7,364 nucleotides of DNA. Origin: an uncultured Clostridia bacterium. Lineage in GTDB: Bacteria > Bacillota > Clostridia > Christensenellales > Borkfalkiaceae. Both the position numbers and the translations under genes were made by a program. Position 1 is the first letter of the stretch, and each line of letters begins with the position of its first letter. The stretch is taken from contig CAKQEE010000052.1 in the NCBI GenBank assembly GCA_934230055.1, positions 1 through 7,364 of the forward strand, written 5' to 3'. The notes beneath the pieces are model-generated. The model did no database searches and had not been told where the DNA came from. It saw only the letters and a program-made list of their open reading frames with translations. Of the stretch, positions 1 to 6,301 are shown piece after piece.

Positions 1-2
1 CG

Positions 3-188
3 CTTATCGTAATGGAGAAGGGGATATCCGGCGGGCTTATTTCCGACGAGTACCGCGTTATAGTCGTAATGCTTGTGCTTGTAACTTCTCTTCTCGCGCC
101 TATACTTCTTAAGATGCTGTATAAGCATGAAGACGCGGAATTGCCGCCGCCCACCAAGGTAATAACGGAGGAGGGACACGTTGAATAA
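3..188 (+). CDS. Cation:proton antiporter (CPA2/Kef-type), C-terminal fragment
   Basis: An open frame enters from the left edge and gives 61 residues before TAA. The peptide has a hydrophobic helix at about fragment residues 18-37 (RVIVVMLVLVTSLLAPILLK), followed by a charged, proline-containing tail (KHEDAELPPPTKV). The pattern of a short G-rich loop, 'EYRVIV', then a final helix ending in 'LLAPILLK' is how I remember the last membrane helix of monovalent cation:proton antiporters of the Kef/GerN/NapA group, which exchange Na+ or K+ for H+ across the cytoplasmic membrane. Only this last helix is present, so ion specificity cannot be judged, and another multi-helix transporter is possible. 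The stop lies 8 bp inside the next gene, so the two are probably co-transcribed and translationally coupled. Confidence 0.6.
   Translation, partial: LIVMEKGISGGLISDEYRVIVVMLVLVTSLLAPILLKMLYKHEDAELPPPTKVITEEGHVE
167..175 (+). promoter_or_regulatory. Ribosome binding site deciding the TTG start of hslO
   Basis: GGAGGAGGG lies inside the end of the antiporter gene. GGAGG at 167-171 leaves 9 nt to the TTG at 181. The strong site justifies the non-ATG start; the first in-frame ATG is 23 codons further in and would remove the first beta strands of the Hsp33 core. Confidence 0.75.
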
Positions 189-1035
189 GCTTCTTAAAAC
201 CCTTATCTTTGAAGGACAGCTTTCGTTATCCGTGCTCGATACTACGAAAATGGTGAACGAAGCTATAAAAATACATAAATTATCTCCCGTAGCCGCCGCG
301 GCACTCGGAAGAACGCTTACCGCTTGTACGTTTATGTCGAGCAATTTAAAAAGCGAAAAAGACAAACTTTCCGTAACGATAGCGGGTAACGGAGTCGGCG
401 GAAAAATAACCGTTTGCGGAAACGGCGAGCTTGCCATGCGCGGAGTCGTGGACGAGCCACAGGCGGACCTTCCGTTAAAACCGAACGGAAAACTCGACGT
501 CGGCGGGTTTGTCGGCAACGAGGGCAGGCTTACGGTTGTAAGAAGTATGGGACTAAAAGAACCGTATTCGGGCAGTTCCGCACTCGTTTCGGGCGAGATA
601 GCGGAGGATTTTGCGGCGTACTATGCGTTCAGCGAGCAAACCCCCACGGCAATGGCACTTGGCGTGCTTATCGGCAAAGACGGAAGCTGCAAGGGCGCGG
701 GCGGCGTGGTTATACAGGCGCTTCCGGAAGCGGAAGATAAAAACCTTGCCGCGGCGGAAGATATTATAAACGGTCTTTCGGACGTAAGCAAGCAGATTAA
801 AGAGCTTGGCGCGGAAGGGATAATGAAAAAATATTTCGGCGCGGAGCATTACGAAGAGTATTTTCCCGAATATAAATGTCTTTGCAGCAGAGAATATATA
901 GAGGGAGTTTTGCGTTCTCTCGGAAAGGAAGAGTTAAAAGACATCGTAAAAAAAGAGGGAGCGGTCAAGGTCGATTGCCAGTTCTGCCGTAAAGAGTACG
1001 TTTTTACGGACGAGGACGTGGATAAGATGTTTTAA
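181..1035 (+). CDS. hslO: Hsp33 redox-regulated holdase chaperone
   Basis: This 284-residue protein is a full-length Hsp33, a cytoplasmic ATP-independent chaperone that is off when reduced and zinc-bound. It becomes an active holdase when oxidative unfolding (hypochlorite, or peroxide with heat) releases the zinc. The N-terminal substrate-binding core covers about residues 1-175 and includes the conserved stretches around GRTLTA (43-48), VCGNGELAMRG (78-88) and EPYSG (127-131). A helical linker follows (about 180-228). The C-terminal redox switch has Cys233-X-Cys235 and Cys266-X2-Cys269, which matches the CxC/CxxC spacing of E. coli Hsp33 within one residue number. All four zinc ligands are present, so the switch should work. 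The start is TTG with a strong ribosome binding site. The gene overlaps the antiporter by 8 bp and is followed after 4 bp by a TPR protein gene, which suggests one operon. No promoter of its own is seen; one could lie upstream of the window. Confidence 0.97.
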   Translation: MNKLLKTLIFEGQLSLSVLDTTKMVNEAIKIHKLSPVAAAALGRTLTACTFMSSNLKSEKDKLSVTIAGNGVGGKITVCGNGELAMRGVVDEPQADLPLKPNGKLDVGGFVGNEGRLTVVRSMGLKEPYSGSSALVSGEIAEDFAAYYAFSEQTPTAMALGVLIGKDGSCKGAGGVVIQALPEAEDKNLAAAEDIINGLSDVSKQIKELGAEGIMKKYFGAEHYEEYFPEYKCLCSREYIEGVLRSLGKEELKDIVKKEGAVKVDCQFCRKEYVFTDEDVDKMF

Positions 1036-1039
1036 CGAT

Positions 1040-2827
1040 ATGGAAGAAAAGATTATAAAATTCCAACCGAACGAAAGAATGTACCTGAATATGGCGGAAA
1101 AGTGTTCGGAAAGCGGCAATTATGTAGCCGCGCTCGGCTATCTGTACGAAGCCAGAAGTCTGAACGAATACTCTTACGAGGTACTTGCAGCCATTGCGGA
1201 CGCATACGCCGATCTCGACCTTTTGGAACTTTCAAATCAGTTCTGGGTTTATTATATGGACTGCGCGCCGAAGGATAAAAAGTCCGTCGCGTACGAAGAG
1301 CTTGCCATAAACTATTTTTATATGAACAAGCTTTGGGCTTCGGGCTATTGGTTTCATCAGAAGCTTTCAAAAGACGGTTTTATAAATCCCGAAGTTTTGG
1401 ATCCCGAAATCGTGGAATATTTTACGGAAGAAGAACGTAAAAAGGAAAGCTACAAAATAGTCTATCCTTTCGACAGGGCGGATTATTCTTCACTTGTAAA
1501 AAAATCGAGGACGGCTTTTGCGGAAGAAAATCTCGGCGCGGCGATAGCTTTTTTGGAGAAAGTACCCGAGGAATACAGAAGCGCGGAAGATAGCAGCGAC
1601 CTCGCTTTTTACTATTTTCTCGATAAAAAAGACGATAAAATGCTCGCGGAATGTCGCTCGTCGCTGAAAAGACACGGCGACAACGCGCCCGCTTATTGCA
1701 ATCTTGCAACCTATTACAAAGAAGCGAAAGATTCGGACAAAGCCCTTTTTTATTACGAAAAGGCAAAAAGCTGTTGCAAAGACGTTCAGTCGGAAAAATT
1801 AAAGCTTTCTTCTTCCGCAATGGATTTGGGTATTCACGAAGACGTGGAGCAAATCGCGCAAGAGCTTTTAAAAGACGGAAGGTACGATTTGTCTATCGGC
1901 TTCATGCTTTCGCTGGCGCAAATAAACAGAGGGAAGTATGATGAAGCGGAAAACTCTCTTTGCGAGCTTTTAAGACTTTATCCCGAAGATTCGATAGTTC
2001 CCTTTTATATAAGGCTTTGCAAAAGATTGAAATCGGGCGATAAGGATTCCGAGGCGCTTTTGCCGCTCGCTTACGTACGCGATTTGCAGGATAAAACGTT
2101 AGACGCTTACGAACGCGTGTGCAGGGCTTTTTATTCGGGGAAAAAGGTTTCGGAAAAAAGGCAGGAGCTTCTTAAGGAGGTGCCGCTTTATTGCAGAGAT
2201 TGTTCGAAAGCGAGTCTCGTAAACTGCTCTTATTTGCCCTACGCTCATAAAATGCGCGAAGCCGCGGCTAAGGGTTCCGTTATTAAAAAGAGCGACTACA
2301 AAGAGCTTTTTGCCGCGCTTCTAAAATCGGATATGCCGATTGCTTCCAAAACTATGCTTATAGATACGGCTGTTGAGTGCGGCGTTAAATTCAGATTCGG
2401 CGTTTCGGCTTCGGGCTATTACGTAAGCGTTAAACCCGCAAAAACGTCGTTCGATAAAGACCTTTCAAAAGAAGGCGACACTTATCGGATTGCCTATGCG
2501 GAGGCGATAGAAAAGCTTGCTTTTGCGGGAGTGGAAGAGGAAGGAAAAGCGGGAAAAGTTCTTTCCGATATATATAGTAAATATCGTGAGGACGTTTTGC
2601 GCATGGACCTTTCCGAATTAGACCTTGCCGCGATAGCGGTTGCTTCCACGGACCTTTTCGGAACGCTCGGTAAAAAAGATGTTTGCGCGCTTTTCGGCGC
2701 GGGCTACACGCGAGTTATAGAATTTATGGAAAACGTGATGAAATTCACTTCCAAAGAGGACGAGGTCCTTTTAGAAAAACTTTTGAAAAAATTTAAGGGA
2801 ATGATAGAAAATGATACCGACGCTTGA
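1040..2827 (+). CDS. Tetratricopeptide-repeat protein of unknown function
   Basis: This is a 595-residue soluble, mostly helical protein without signal peptide or membrane helix, so probably cytoplasmic. TPR-like helix pairs can be read at about residues 15-45 (NYVAALGYLYEARSLN) and 46-78. A further pair lies at about 156-182, and clear units at 216-249 (NLATYYKEAKDSDKALFYYEKA) and 283-316 (YDEAENSLCELLRLYPED). TPR arrays bind peptides or other proteins; no catalytic motif is recognised. The region 380-600 is not clearly TPR and holds a cysteine group (C385, C388, C396, with H403). The ATG sits 4 nt after the hslO stop and has no good Shine-Dalgarno sequence, so it is probably translated by coupling to hslO. 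It overlaps the next gene by 17 bp. Position suggests a role linked to Hsp33, but that is inference from context only. Confidence 0.85.
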   Translation: MEEKIIKFQPNERMYLNMAEKCSESGNYVAALGYLYEARSLNEYSYEVLAAIADAYADLDLLELSNQFWVYYMDCAPKDKKSVAYEELAINYFYMNKLWASGYWFHQKLSKDGFINPEVLDPEIVEYFTEEERKKESYKIVYPFDRADYSSLVKKSRTAFAEENLGAAIAFLEKVPEEYRSAEDSSDLAFYYFLDKKDDKMLAECRSSLKRHGDNAPAYCNLATYYKEAKDSDKALFYYEKAKSCCKDVQSEKLKLSSSAMDLGIHEDVEQIAQELLKDGRYDLSIGFMLSLAQINRGKYDEAENSLCELLRLYPEDSIVPFYIRLCKRLKSGDKDSEALLPLAYVRDLQDKTLDAYERVCRAFYSGKKVSEKRQELLKEVPLYCRDCSKASLVNCSYLPYAHKMREAAAKGSVIKKSDYKELFAALLKSDMPIASKTMLIDTAVECGVKFRFGVSASGYYVSVKPAKTSFDKDLSKEGDTYRIAYAEAIEKLAFAGVEEEGKAGKVLSDIYSKYREDVLRMDLSELDLAAIAVASTDLFGTLGKKDVCALFGAGYTRVIEFMENVMKFTSKEDEVLLEKLLKKFKGMIENDTDA

Positions 2828-3659
2828 TCTCGATAAATTGTTCGATAAATACATAGAAGGCTACGTTTACGCCAACGTGGGCAAAGTTAAGCCGGAAGAA
2901 ATAGAGGATAAAATACCCGTTTTGTATCGCGAATTCGGGGATACGAGCTTAAAGGAGTTGCAGGGCAAAACGCCTAATTCTTTTTATAGGGAATATTCCG
3001 CGAAAGAGCTTTTGGATTGCCTTAAAGAACATATTAAAAACGGCGTTCCCGTTTCCGACTTTTTATGCGAAGCTTTGACGGCGACGCACAACGCGGGCGA
3101 GACGATTGCAAGCGAATTGAAAGGCGATGCTCTTAAAGAGGGCGAAGAATATTGCGCTTATCTTCTTAATATATATTCGTCTTCCGCAAAAGATTTCCCC
3201 GCGGAGCTTTTCGTAGAGCTTGCGACGGGCAACTATCCCGAAAGCGTTTGCGAGCTTGCCACGGAGTTTTTGTGCGAGCGCGCGGAAGAGGTGAAAGAAC
3301 CCGTTATAGCAGCTTTCTCAAAAACGAAAGACAAGGCAAGAGAAAGACTTACGGAAATTTTATCCGGAGTAAAAGGGGACGAACGCGTGTTTGAAATTTT
3401 GCTTTCCGAATTCAAGGCTCACGGCGAAAATCTTGCGTTGTATTCGTCTTATCTCGCAAAATACGGCGACGAGCGCTCTCTTCCCGCCTTGTACGAAGCG
3501 ATAAAAAACGATAAAATAAAGTATTCCGATTTCGAAGAGCTTCGTTTTGCGATAGAAGCCTTGGGCGGAACGTACGACGAACCGCGCGATTTTACTTTCG
3601 ATCCGACTTATAAAAAGATATGCGGTGTTAAAAGAAAGCCCTTACACGAAAGAAAATAG
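2811..3659 (+). CDS. HEAT-like helical-repeat protein of unknown function
   Basis: This 282-residue soluble protein has no signal peptide or membrane segment. The N-terminal third is mixed (MIPTLDLDKLFDKYIEGYVY, then a helix pair at about 63-92). From about 130 to 255 it reads as successive amphipathic helix pairs of about 30 residues, such as ELFVELATGNYPESVCELATEFL, ERVFEILLSEF and DERSLPALYEAIKNDKI. The last resembles a HEAT/PBS-lyase-type repeat ('gdeRslpaLyeAi'). HEAT-like solenoids are usually protein-binding scaffolds; no enzyme motif is seen. AAGGGA at 2795-2800 sits 10 nt before the ATG, and the start lies 17 bp inside the preceding TPR gene, so the two are probably made together and may form a complex (inference). 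I cannot name a family. No hairpin terminator follows directly. Confidence 0.85.
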   Translation: MIPTLDLDKLFDKYIEGYVYANVGKVKPEEIEDKIPVLYREFGDTSLKELQGKTPNSFYREYSAKELLDCLKEHIKNGVPVSDFLCEALTATHNAGETIASELKGDALKEGEEYCAYLLNIYSSSAKDFPAELFVELATGNYPESVCELATEFLCERAEEVKEPVIAAFSKTKDKARERLTEILSGVKGDERVFEILLSEFKAHGENLALYSSYLAKYGDERSLPALYEAIKNDKIKYSDFEELRFAIEALGGTYDEPRDFTFDPTYKKICGVKRKPLHERK

Positions 3660-3660
3660 C

Positions 3661-3720
3661 GTTGACGCGTTGTAGCATATAAAGCAACGGCGCGAAAATA
3701 AAAAAGATAGGTATGTCAAC
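3661..3720 (+). repeat. Short inverted repeat in the 99-bp spacer
   Basis: GTTGAC at 3661-3666 is mirrored by GTCAAC at 3715-3720 with 48 bp between. Inside it, CGTTG (3668-3672) and CAACG (3685-3689) could form a 5-bp stem with a 12-nt loop. Neither is followed by a T run, so this is not a convincing terminator. It may be a regulatory site or chance, since six-base repeats are expected at some rate. Confidence 0.2.
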
Positions 3721-3723
3721 CGT

Positions 3724-3729
3724 CATAAT
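3724..3729 (+). promoter_or_regulatory. Weak -10-like element before the ykvI-like gene
   Basis: CATAAT matches five of six bases of the sigma-A -10 consensus and would place a transcription start about 22 nt before the GTG. No acceptable -35 hexamer lies 16-18 bp upstream (the region is A-rich, around 3701) and no extended TGn is present. The call is tentative; the gene may instead be read through from the upstream operon, as no terminator separates them. Confidence 0.2.
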
Positions 3730-3758
3730 TTTCCGAAAAGCATAGTAGAGATATTATC

Positions 3759-4877
3759 GTGAAAGGCTTTTCGGGAATATTAAAGACGGTTTTTTTATTA
3801 TGCGGCTCGGTTATAGGGGCAGGCTTTGTAGGCGGAACGGAGCTTGCGGAGTTTTTCGGCAAAAACGGCTATATTTATTATTTGATTTTATCCGCTTTTC
3901 TTTTCTTTTCGGGTTTTACGATTATTTTGTTACGAAAAAAGAAAAACGACGGGCTTATCGTTTCCGCAAGAGAGGAACTTTTTACCGGCAAAGTATTTTT
4001 TGCCGCGGAATTCGTTTTTTGTTCCGCTATGCTTGCGGGGATAACCGAAATATTAAAATCTTTCGGTGCGGGTGGATTTTCTTATTTAATTTCTCTTGCG
4101 GTTTTTTCGGTGAGTTGCTTTTTAGCGGAAACGGGCAAGCTACGCGCGGATAAGGCGAACGCCGCGCTTATGCCTGCGGTACTTATATTATTGAACGTTC
4201 TTATAATAACGCGTTTATCGAGTGGTACGGCTCTTAACGCGAATAGCGAGATTGGACCGTCGTTTTTTCGCGGTACCGTAAAAACGTTTTTATATGTTTT
4301 TTTGAACGTTTTTATTTCCGCGCCCGCGGTTAAAGAGGCGGCGAAAGAAAACGGCGTTACATCTCTTGTCGTTGCCGCCGCGGCGTGTTCCGTAATTATT
4401 GCGGCGGAAGCTTTTTTAATTTTGCGAGTTTCGGAAAAATGCGGAACTTTTAAAGAGCCGTTACCTCTTTTATCCGCGCTTAAAAACGGCGGCTCGTTTA
4501 CCCGTTTTTGCGTTTACGTAGCGCTGATAGTTGCGGCGTACGCTTCTTTTTATACTTGCCTGTTTTCATTAAGGTCGGAATCTGAAAGAATAAGCGGTGG
4601 AAGGACGGAAAAGATGGCAGTATATGTTTTGGTTTATGGCTTTTCCGTTGCGGGATTAAAAAGAATCGTATCGTTCGTGTATCCTATTTTCGGGGCGTTC
4701 GGCGTTTGTTACGTAGTAAATTCGCTGATAAAGCTTGTCTGTGCAAAAGGGAAATCCTCTAAAATCGCGGAAATCGTAAAATCGCGCAGTATAAAAAATA
4801 ACGCAAAAGCGCATAATAAACTAAAATTCCGTTTCGGAGGAGTGATAAAATGTCTAAAAAGAGAAAAAACAAGGTGA
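3759..4877 (+). CDS. YkvI-family integral membrane protein (LeuT-fold-like transporter)
   Basis: This 372-residue protein has about ten hydrophobic helices, at roughly 8-30, 38-58, 79-98, 105-123, 136-151, 173-190, 203-223, 248-270, 285-300 and 302-327. The first is broken by a glycine-rich stretch, GSVIGAGFVGGTELAEFF (16-33), which resembles the start of Bacillus YkvI-type proteins and the unwound first helix of sodium-coupled amino-acid transporters with the LeuT 5+5 fold. Transport of an amino acid or similar small solute is therefore plausible, but the substrate is unknown. The only available start is GTG with a weak AGAG at 3747-3750; there is no in-frame ATG that would keep helix 1. After the last helix comes a tail (about 328-372) with 15 Lys/Arg and only 2 Glu, probably cytoplasmic by the positive-inside rule. 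The last nine codons overlap a small basic gene. Confidence 0.8.
   Translation: MKGFSGILKTVFLLCGSVIGAGFVGGTELAEFFGKNGYIYYLILSAFLFFSGFTIILLRKKKNDGLIVSAREELFTGKVFFAAEFVFCSAMLAGITEILKSFGAGGFSYLISLAVFSVSCFLAETGKLRADKANAALMPAVLILLNVLIITRLSSGTALNANSEIGPSFFRGTVKTFLYVFLNVFISAPAVKEAAKENGVTSLVVAAAACSVIIAAEAFLILRVSEKCGTFKEPLPLLSALKNGGSFTRFCVYVALIVAAYASFYTCLFSLRSESERISGGRTEKMAVYVLVYGFSVAGLKRIVSFVYPIFGAFGVCYVVNSLIKLVCAKGKSSKIAEIVKSRSIKNNAKAHNKLKFRFGGVIKCLKREKTR
4836..4840 (+). promoter_or_regulatory. Strong ribosome binding site of the 38-residue gene
   Basis: GGAGG is placed 9 nt before the ATG at 4850, inside the end of the ykvI-like reading frame. It is the best Shine-Dalgarno match in this half of the window and is the main support for the small gene being real. 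Confidence 0.7.
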
Positions 4878-4966
4878 AAAGGCTTACGGAAAAAGAGTAT
4901 GATCAATACGTAATGTCGCTTAAAGACGAAAAGCCGCCTCTTCTCGTAAGAAAAACGCAGAAATAA
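4850..4966 (+). CDS. Small basic protein, 38 residues, unknown function
   Basis: ATG to TAA gives a 38-residue peptide starting MSKKRKNKVKRLTEKEYDQY and ending KPPLLVRKTQK. It carries 13 Lys/Arg against 5 Asp/Glu, most of the basic residues within the first 15. There is no membrane segment or signal peptide. Residues 12-28 (LTEKEYDQYVMSLKDEK) could form an amphipathic helix, and the basic N-terminus suggests nucleic-acid or ribosome contact, but that is inference. Support for a real gene is a GGAGG site at 9 nt, a position exactly between the ykvI-like gene (28-bp overlap) and a strong terminator, and codon use like its neighbours. I do not recognise the family. Confidence 0.6.
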   Translation: MSKKRKNKVKRLTEKEYDQYVMSLKDEKPPLLVRKTQK

Positions 4967-4995
4967 ATCAAAAAAAGAACAAAAATAACGTAAAT

Positions 4996-5032
4996 AAAAA
5001 AATTCTCACGATATTACGCGAGAATTTTTTTT
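4996..5032. terminator. Rho-independent terminator, probably bidirectional
   Basis: AAAAAAATTCTC (4996-5007) pairs with GAGAATTTTTTT (5020-5031). One A/C mismatch (5008/5019) and two more CG pairs follow, closing a 6-nt ATATTA loop. The T run serves the + strand, and the A run gives the same on the - strand. It starts 30 bp after the small gene and ends the ykvI-like unit; no - strand gene is present here to use it. Confidence 0.85.
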
Positions 5033-5038
5033 ATTTAT

Positions 5039-5067
5039 TTGTAATTTTTAGTTTTATGTAGTATACT
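5039..5067 (+). promoter_or_regulatory. Sigma-A-type promoter for the GNAT-like gene
   Basis: TTGTAA (5039-5044, four of six consensus bases) is separated by exactly 17 bp from TATACT (5062-5067, five of six). Transcription would start near 5074, about 40 nt before the ATG at 5114. The -35 box directly abuts the T run of the preceding terminator, a compact terminator-promoter junction. It probably drives both the GNAT-like and rhamnosidase-like genes. Confidence 0.65.
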
Positions 5068-5113
5068 TATCTGGTAAATCTTTTTGCAAAAAACGAATAA
5101 AAAGGAATGCTCT

Positions 5114-6274
5114 ATGATAGAAATCAGAGAAGTGAAGACAAAAAAGGATATCAAGCTTTTTGCCACGTTCCCCGTAAAGCTTTATAAAAATTGTTCTTAT
5201 TACGTTCCGAGTTTAAGAAGCGACGAACTTTCTACTTTCGATCCGAAAAAAAATTTCAGCTTGAAAGAGTGCGACGCAAAAGGTTTTCTTTGTTATAAAG
5301 ACGGCAAACTCGTCGGCAGAATAGCGGGCATTATAAACAGAACGGATAACGAACTTACAGGCGTTAAAGCGATAAGATTTTCCCGCATAGAATGTATAGA
5401 CGACGAAAAGGTTTTTAAATCGCTTCTCGGCGCGGTGGAAAAATTCGGAAAAGATAACGGAATGGAGCTTATTCACGGACCGTGGGGCTTTAACGACACG
5501 GACAGAGAGGGGATGCTGACCTACGGATTCGACAGACCCGCCACTTATGTTACAAACTATTCCTATCCGTATTTTTGCGAAAGAGTTCGCGAGCTCGGGT
5601 TCGAGGACGAATCCAAGTGGTTGGAGCGCGAATTTACCATTCCCGACAAGCCTTACGATAGAATGGTTGACATCGCGAAAAAGGTGAACGAAAAGATAGA
5701 ACTTACAGACGTTGCGCTTACTCTTCCGATAAAAGAGATAGTAAAGCGTTACGGTGCGAAGCTTTTTGAAACTTACAATCAGGCGTACGCGCCGCTCGAC
5801 GGGTTCGTTCCCGTAGACGAGCTTACCGAAAAGAACGTGTTAAAGCAGTTCGCAACCGTGCTTAATAAAAGGTACATAAGCGTGCTTGTGGATAAAAACG
5901 ATGAGGTTGCGGCGTTCGGAATAGTTCTTCCTTCGCTCGTAAAGCCGCTTGCAAAACACGGGGGAAAGCTTTTCCCCACGGGGTTTATAGGAATTTTAAG
6001 CACGATAAAAAAACCGAAATCTTTGGAAATGGCTTTAATCGGCGTTAAGCCCGAGTATAAGAACACGGGAATAAACGCGGTGGTGATAACCAATATTATG
6101 CGCCACGTTATAGAAGACGGTATCAAAAAGGTGGAAAGTAACCCGATGCTCGAAACGAATTACAATATTCAGCAGCAGTGGAAGTTTGCGGAATCCGAAG
6201 TTGTGAAAAAACGCCAAACTTATAAAAAGGAGATAGGAAGCCTTGTAGAATACGCGGAAGGCTTTAAGGACTGA
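5114..6274 (+). CDS. GNAT-fold N-acetyltransferase-like protein, ~386 residues
   Basis: The start chosen is the ATG at 5114, with AAAGGA (5101-5106) 7 nt upstream. An in-frame TTG at 5084 lies only about 10 nt after the predicted transcription start and lacks a ribosome binding site. The protein resembles the roughly 380-residue GNAT-like family found in Clostridia and Bacteroidota. A first GNAT-like half has KDGKLVGRIAGIINR (62-76) and HGPWGFNDTDREGML (121-135). The second half has the strands EVAAFGIVLP (264-273) and EMALIGVKPEYKNTGINAVV (305-324), the latter with the acetyl-CoA pyrophosphate-loop pattern (KNTGIN at 316-321), then ESNPMLETNYNIQQQW (341-356). It probably transfers an acyl group from acyl-CoA to an unknown acceptor in the cytoplasm. 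The first half lacks an obvious cofactor loop and may be degenerate. It is probably co-transcribed with the downstream rhamnosidase-like gene. Confidence 0.8.
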   Translation: MIEIREVKTKKDIKLFATFPVKLYKNCSYYVPSLRSDELSTFDPKKNFSLKECDAKGFLCYKDGKLVGRIAGIINRTDNELTGVKAIRFSRIECIDDEKVFKSLLGAVEKFGKDNGMELIHGPWGFNDTDREGMLTYGFDRPATYVTNYSYPYFCERVRELGFEDESKWLEREFTIPDKPYDRMVDIAKKVNEKIELTDVALTLPIKEIVKRYGAKLFETYNQAYAPLDGFVPVDELTEKNVLKQFATVLNKRYISVLVDKNDEVAAFGIVLPSLVKPLAKHGGKLFPTGFIGILSTIKKPKSLEMALIGVKPEYKNTGINAVVITNIMRHVIEDGIKKVESNPMLETNYNIQQQWKFAESEVVKKRQTYKKEIGSLVEYAEGFKD

Positions 6275-6291
6275 AAAATTTAAGCGATTAC

Positions 6292-6295
6292 GGAG
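6292..6295 (+). promoter_or_regulatory. Ribosome binding site of the GH78-like gene
   Basis: GGAG, 6 nt before the ATG at 6302, within the 27-bp gap after the GNAT-like gene. It fixes the start over the in-frame ATG four codons later. Confidence 0.6.
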
Positions 6296-6301
6296 AATAA
6301 T

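Noticed and set aside
1422..1820. 132-codon - strand open frame inside the TPR gene
   Set aside because: It is the mirror of a well-supported coding frame; the peptide is rich in Arg, Phe and Cys, as expected of an antisense shadow.
3714..3719. Perfect TTGACA on the - strand, a possible - strand promoter
   Set aside because: No -10 hexamer occurs 15-19 bp downstream on that strand and no - strand gene follows.
3790..3796. Run of seven T in codons 11-13 of the ykvI-like gene, a possible slippage or frameshift site
   Set aside because: The frame continues as a full-length membrane protein on both sides, so no frameshift needs to be assumed.
3800..4153. 117-codon + strand frame overlapping the start of the ykvI-like gene
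   Set aside because: The peptide is Arg/Phe/Cys-rich and lacks the membrane helices seen in the other frame, so it is a shadow.
5084..5113. Upstream TTG extension of the GNAT-like protein by 10 residues
   Set aside because: No ribosome binding site precedes it, it lies about 10 nt after the predicted transcription start, and the ATG at 5114 has AAAGGA at a good distance.
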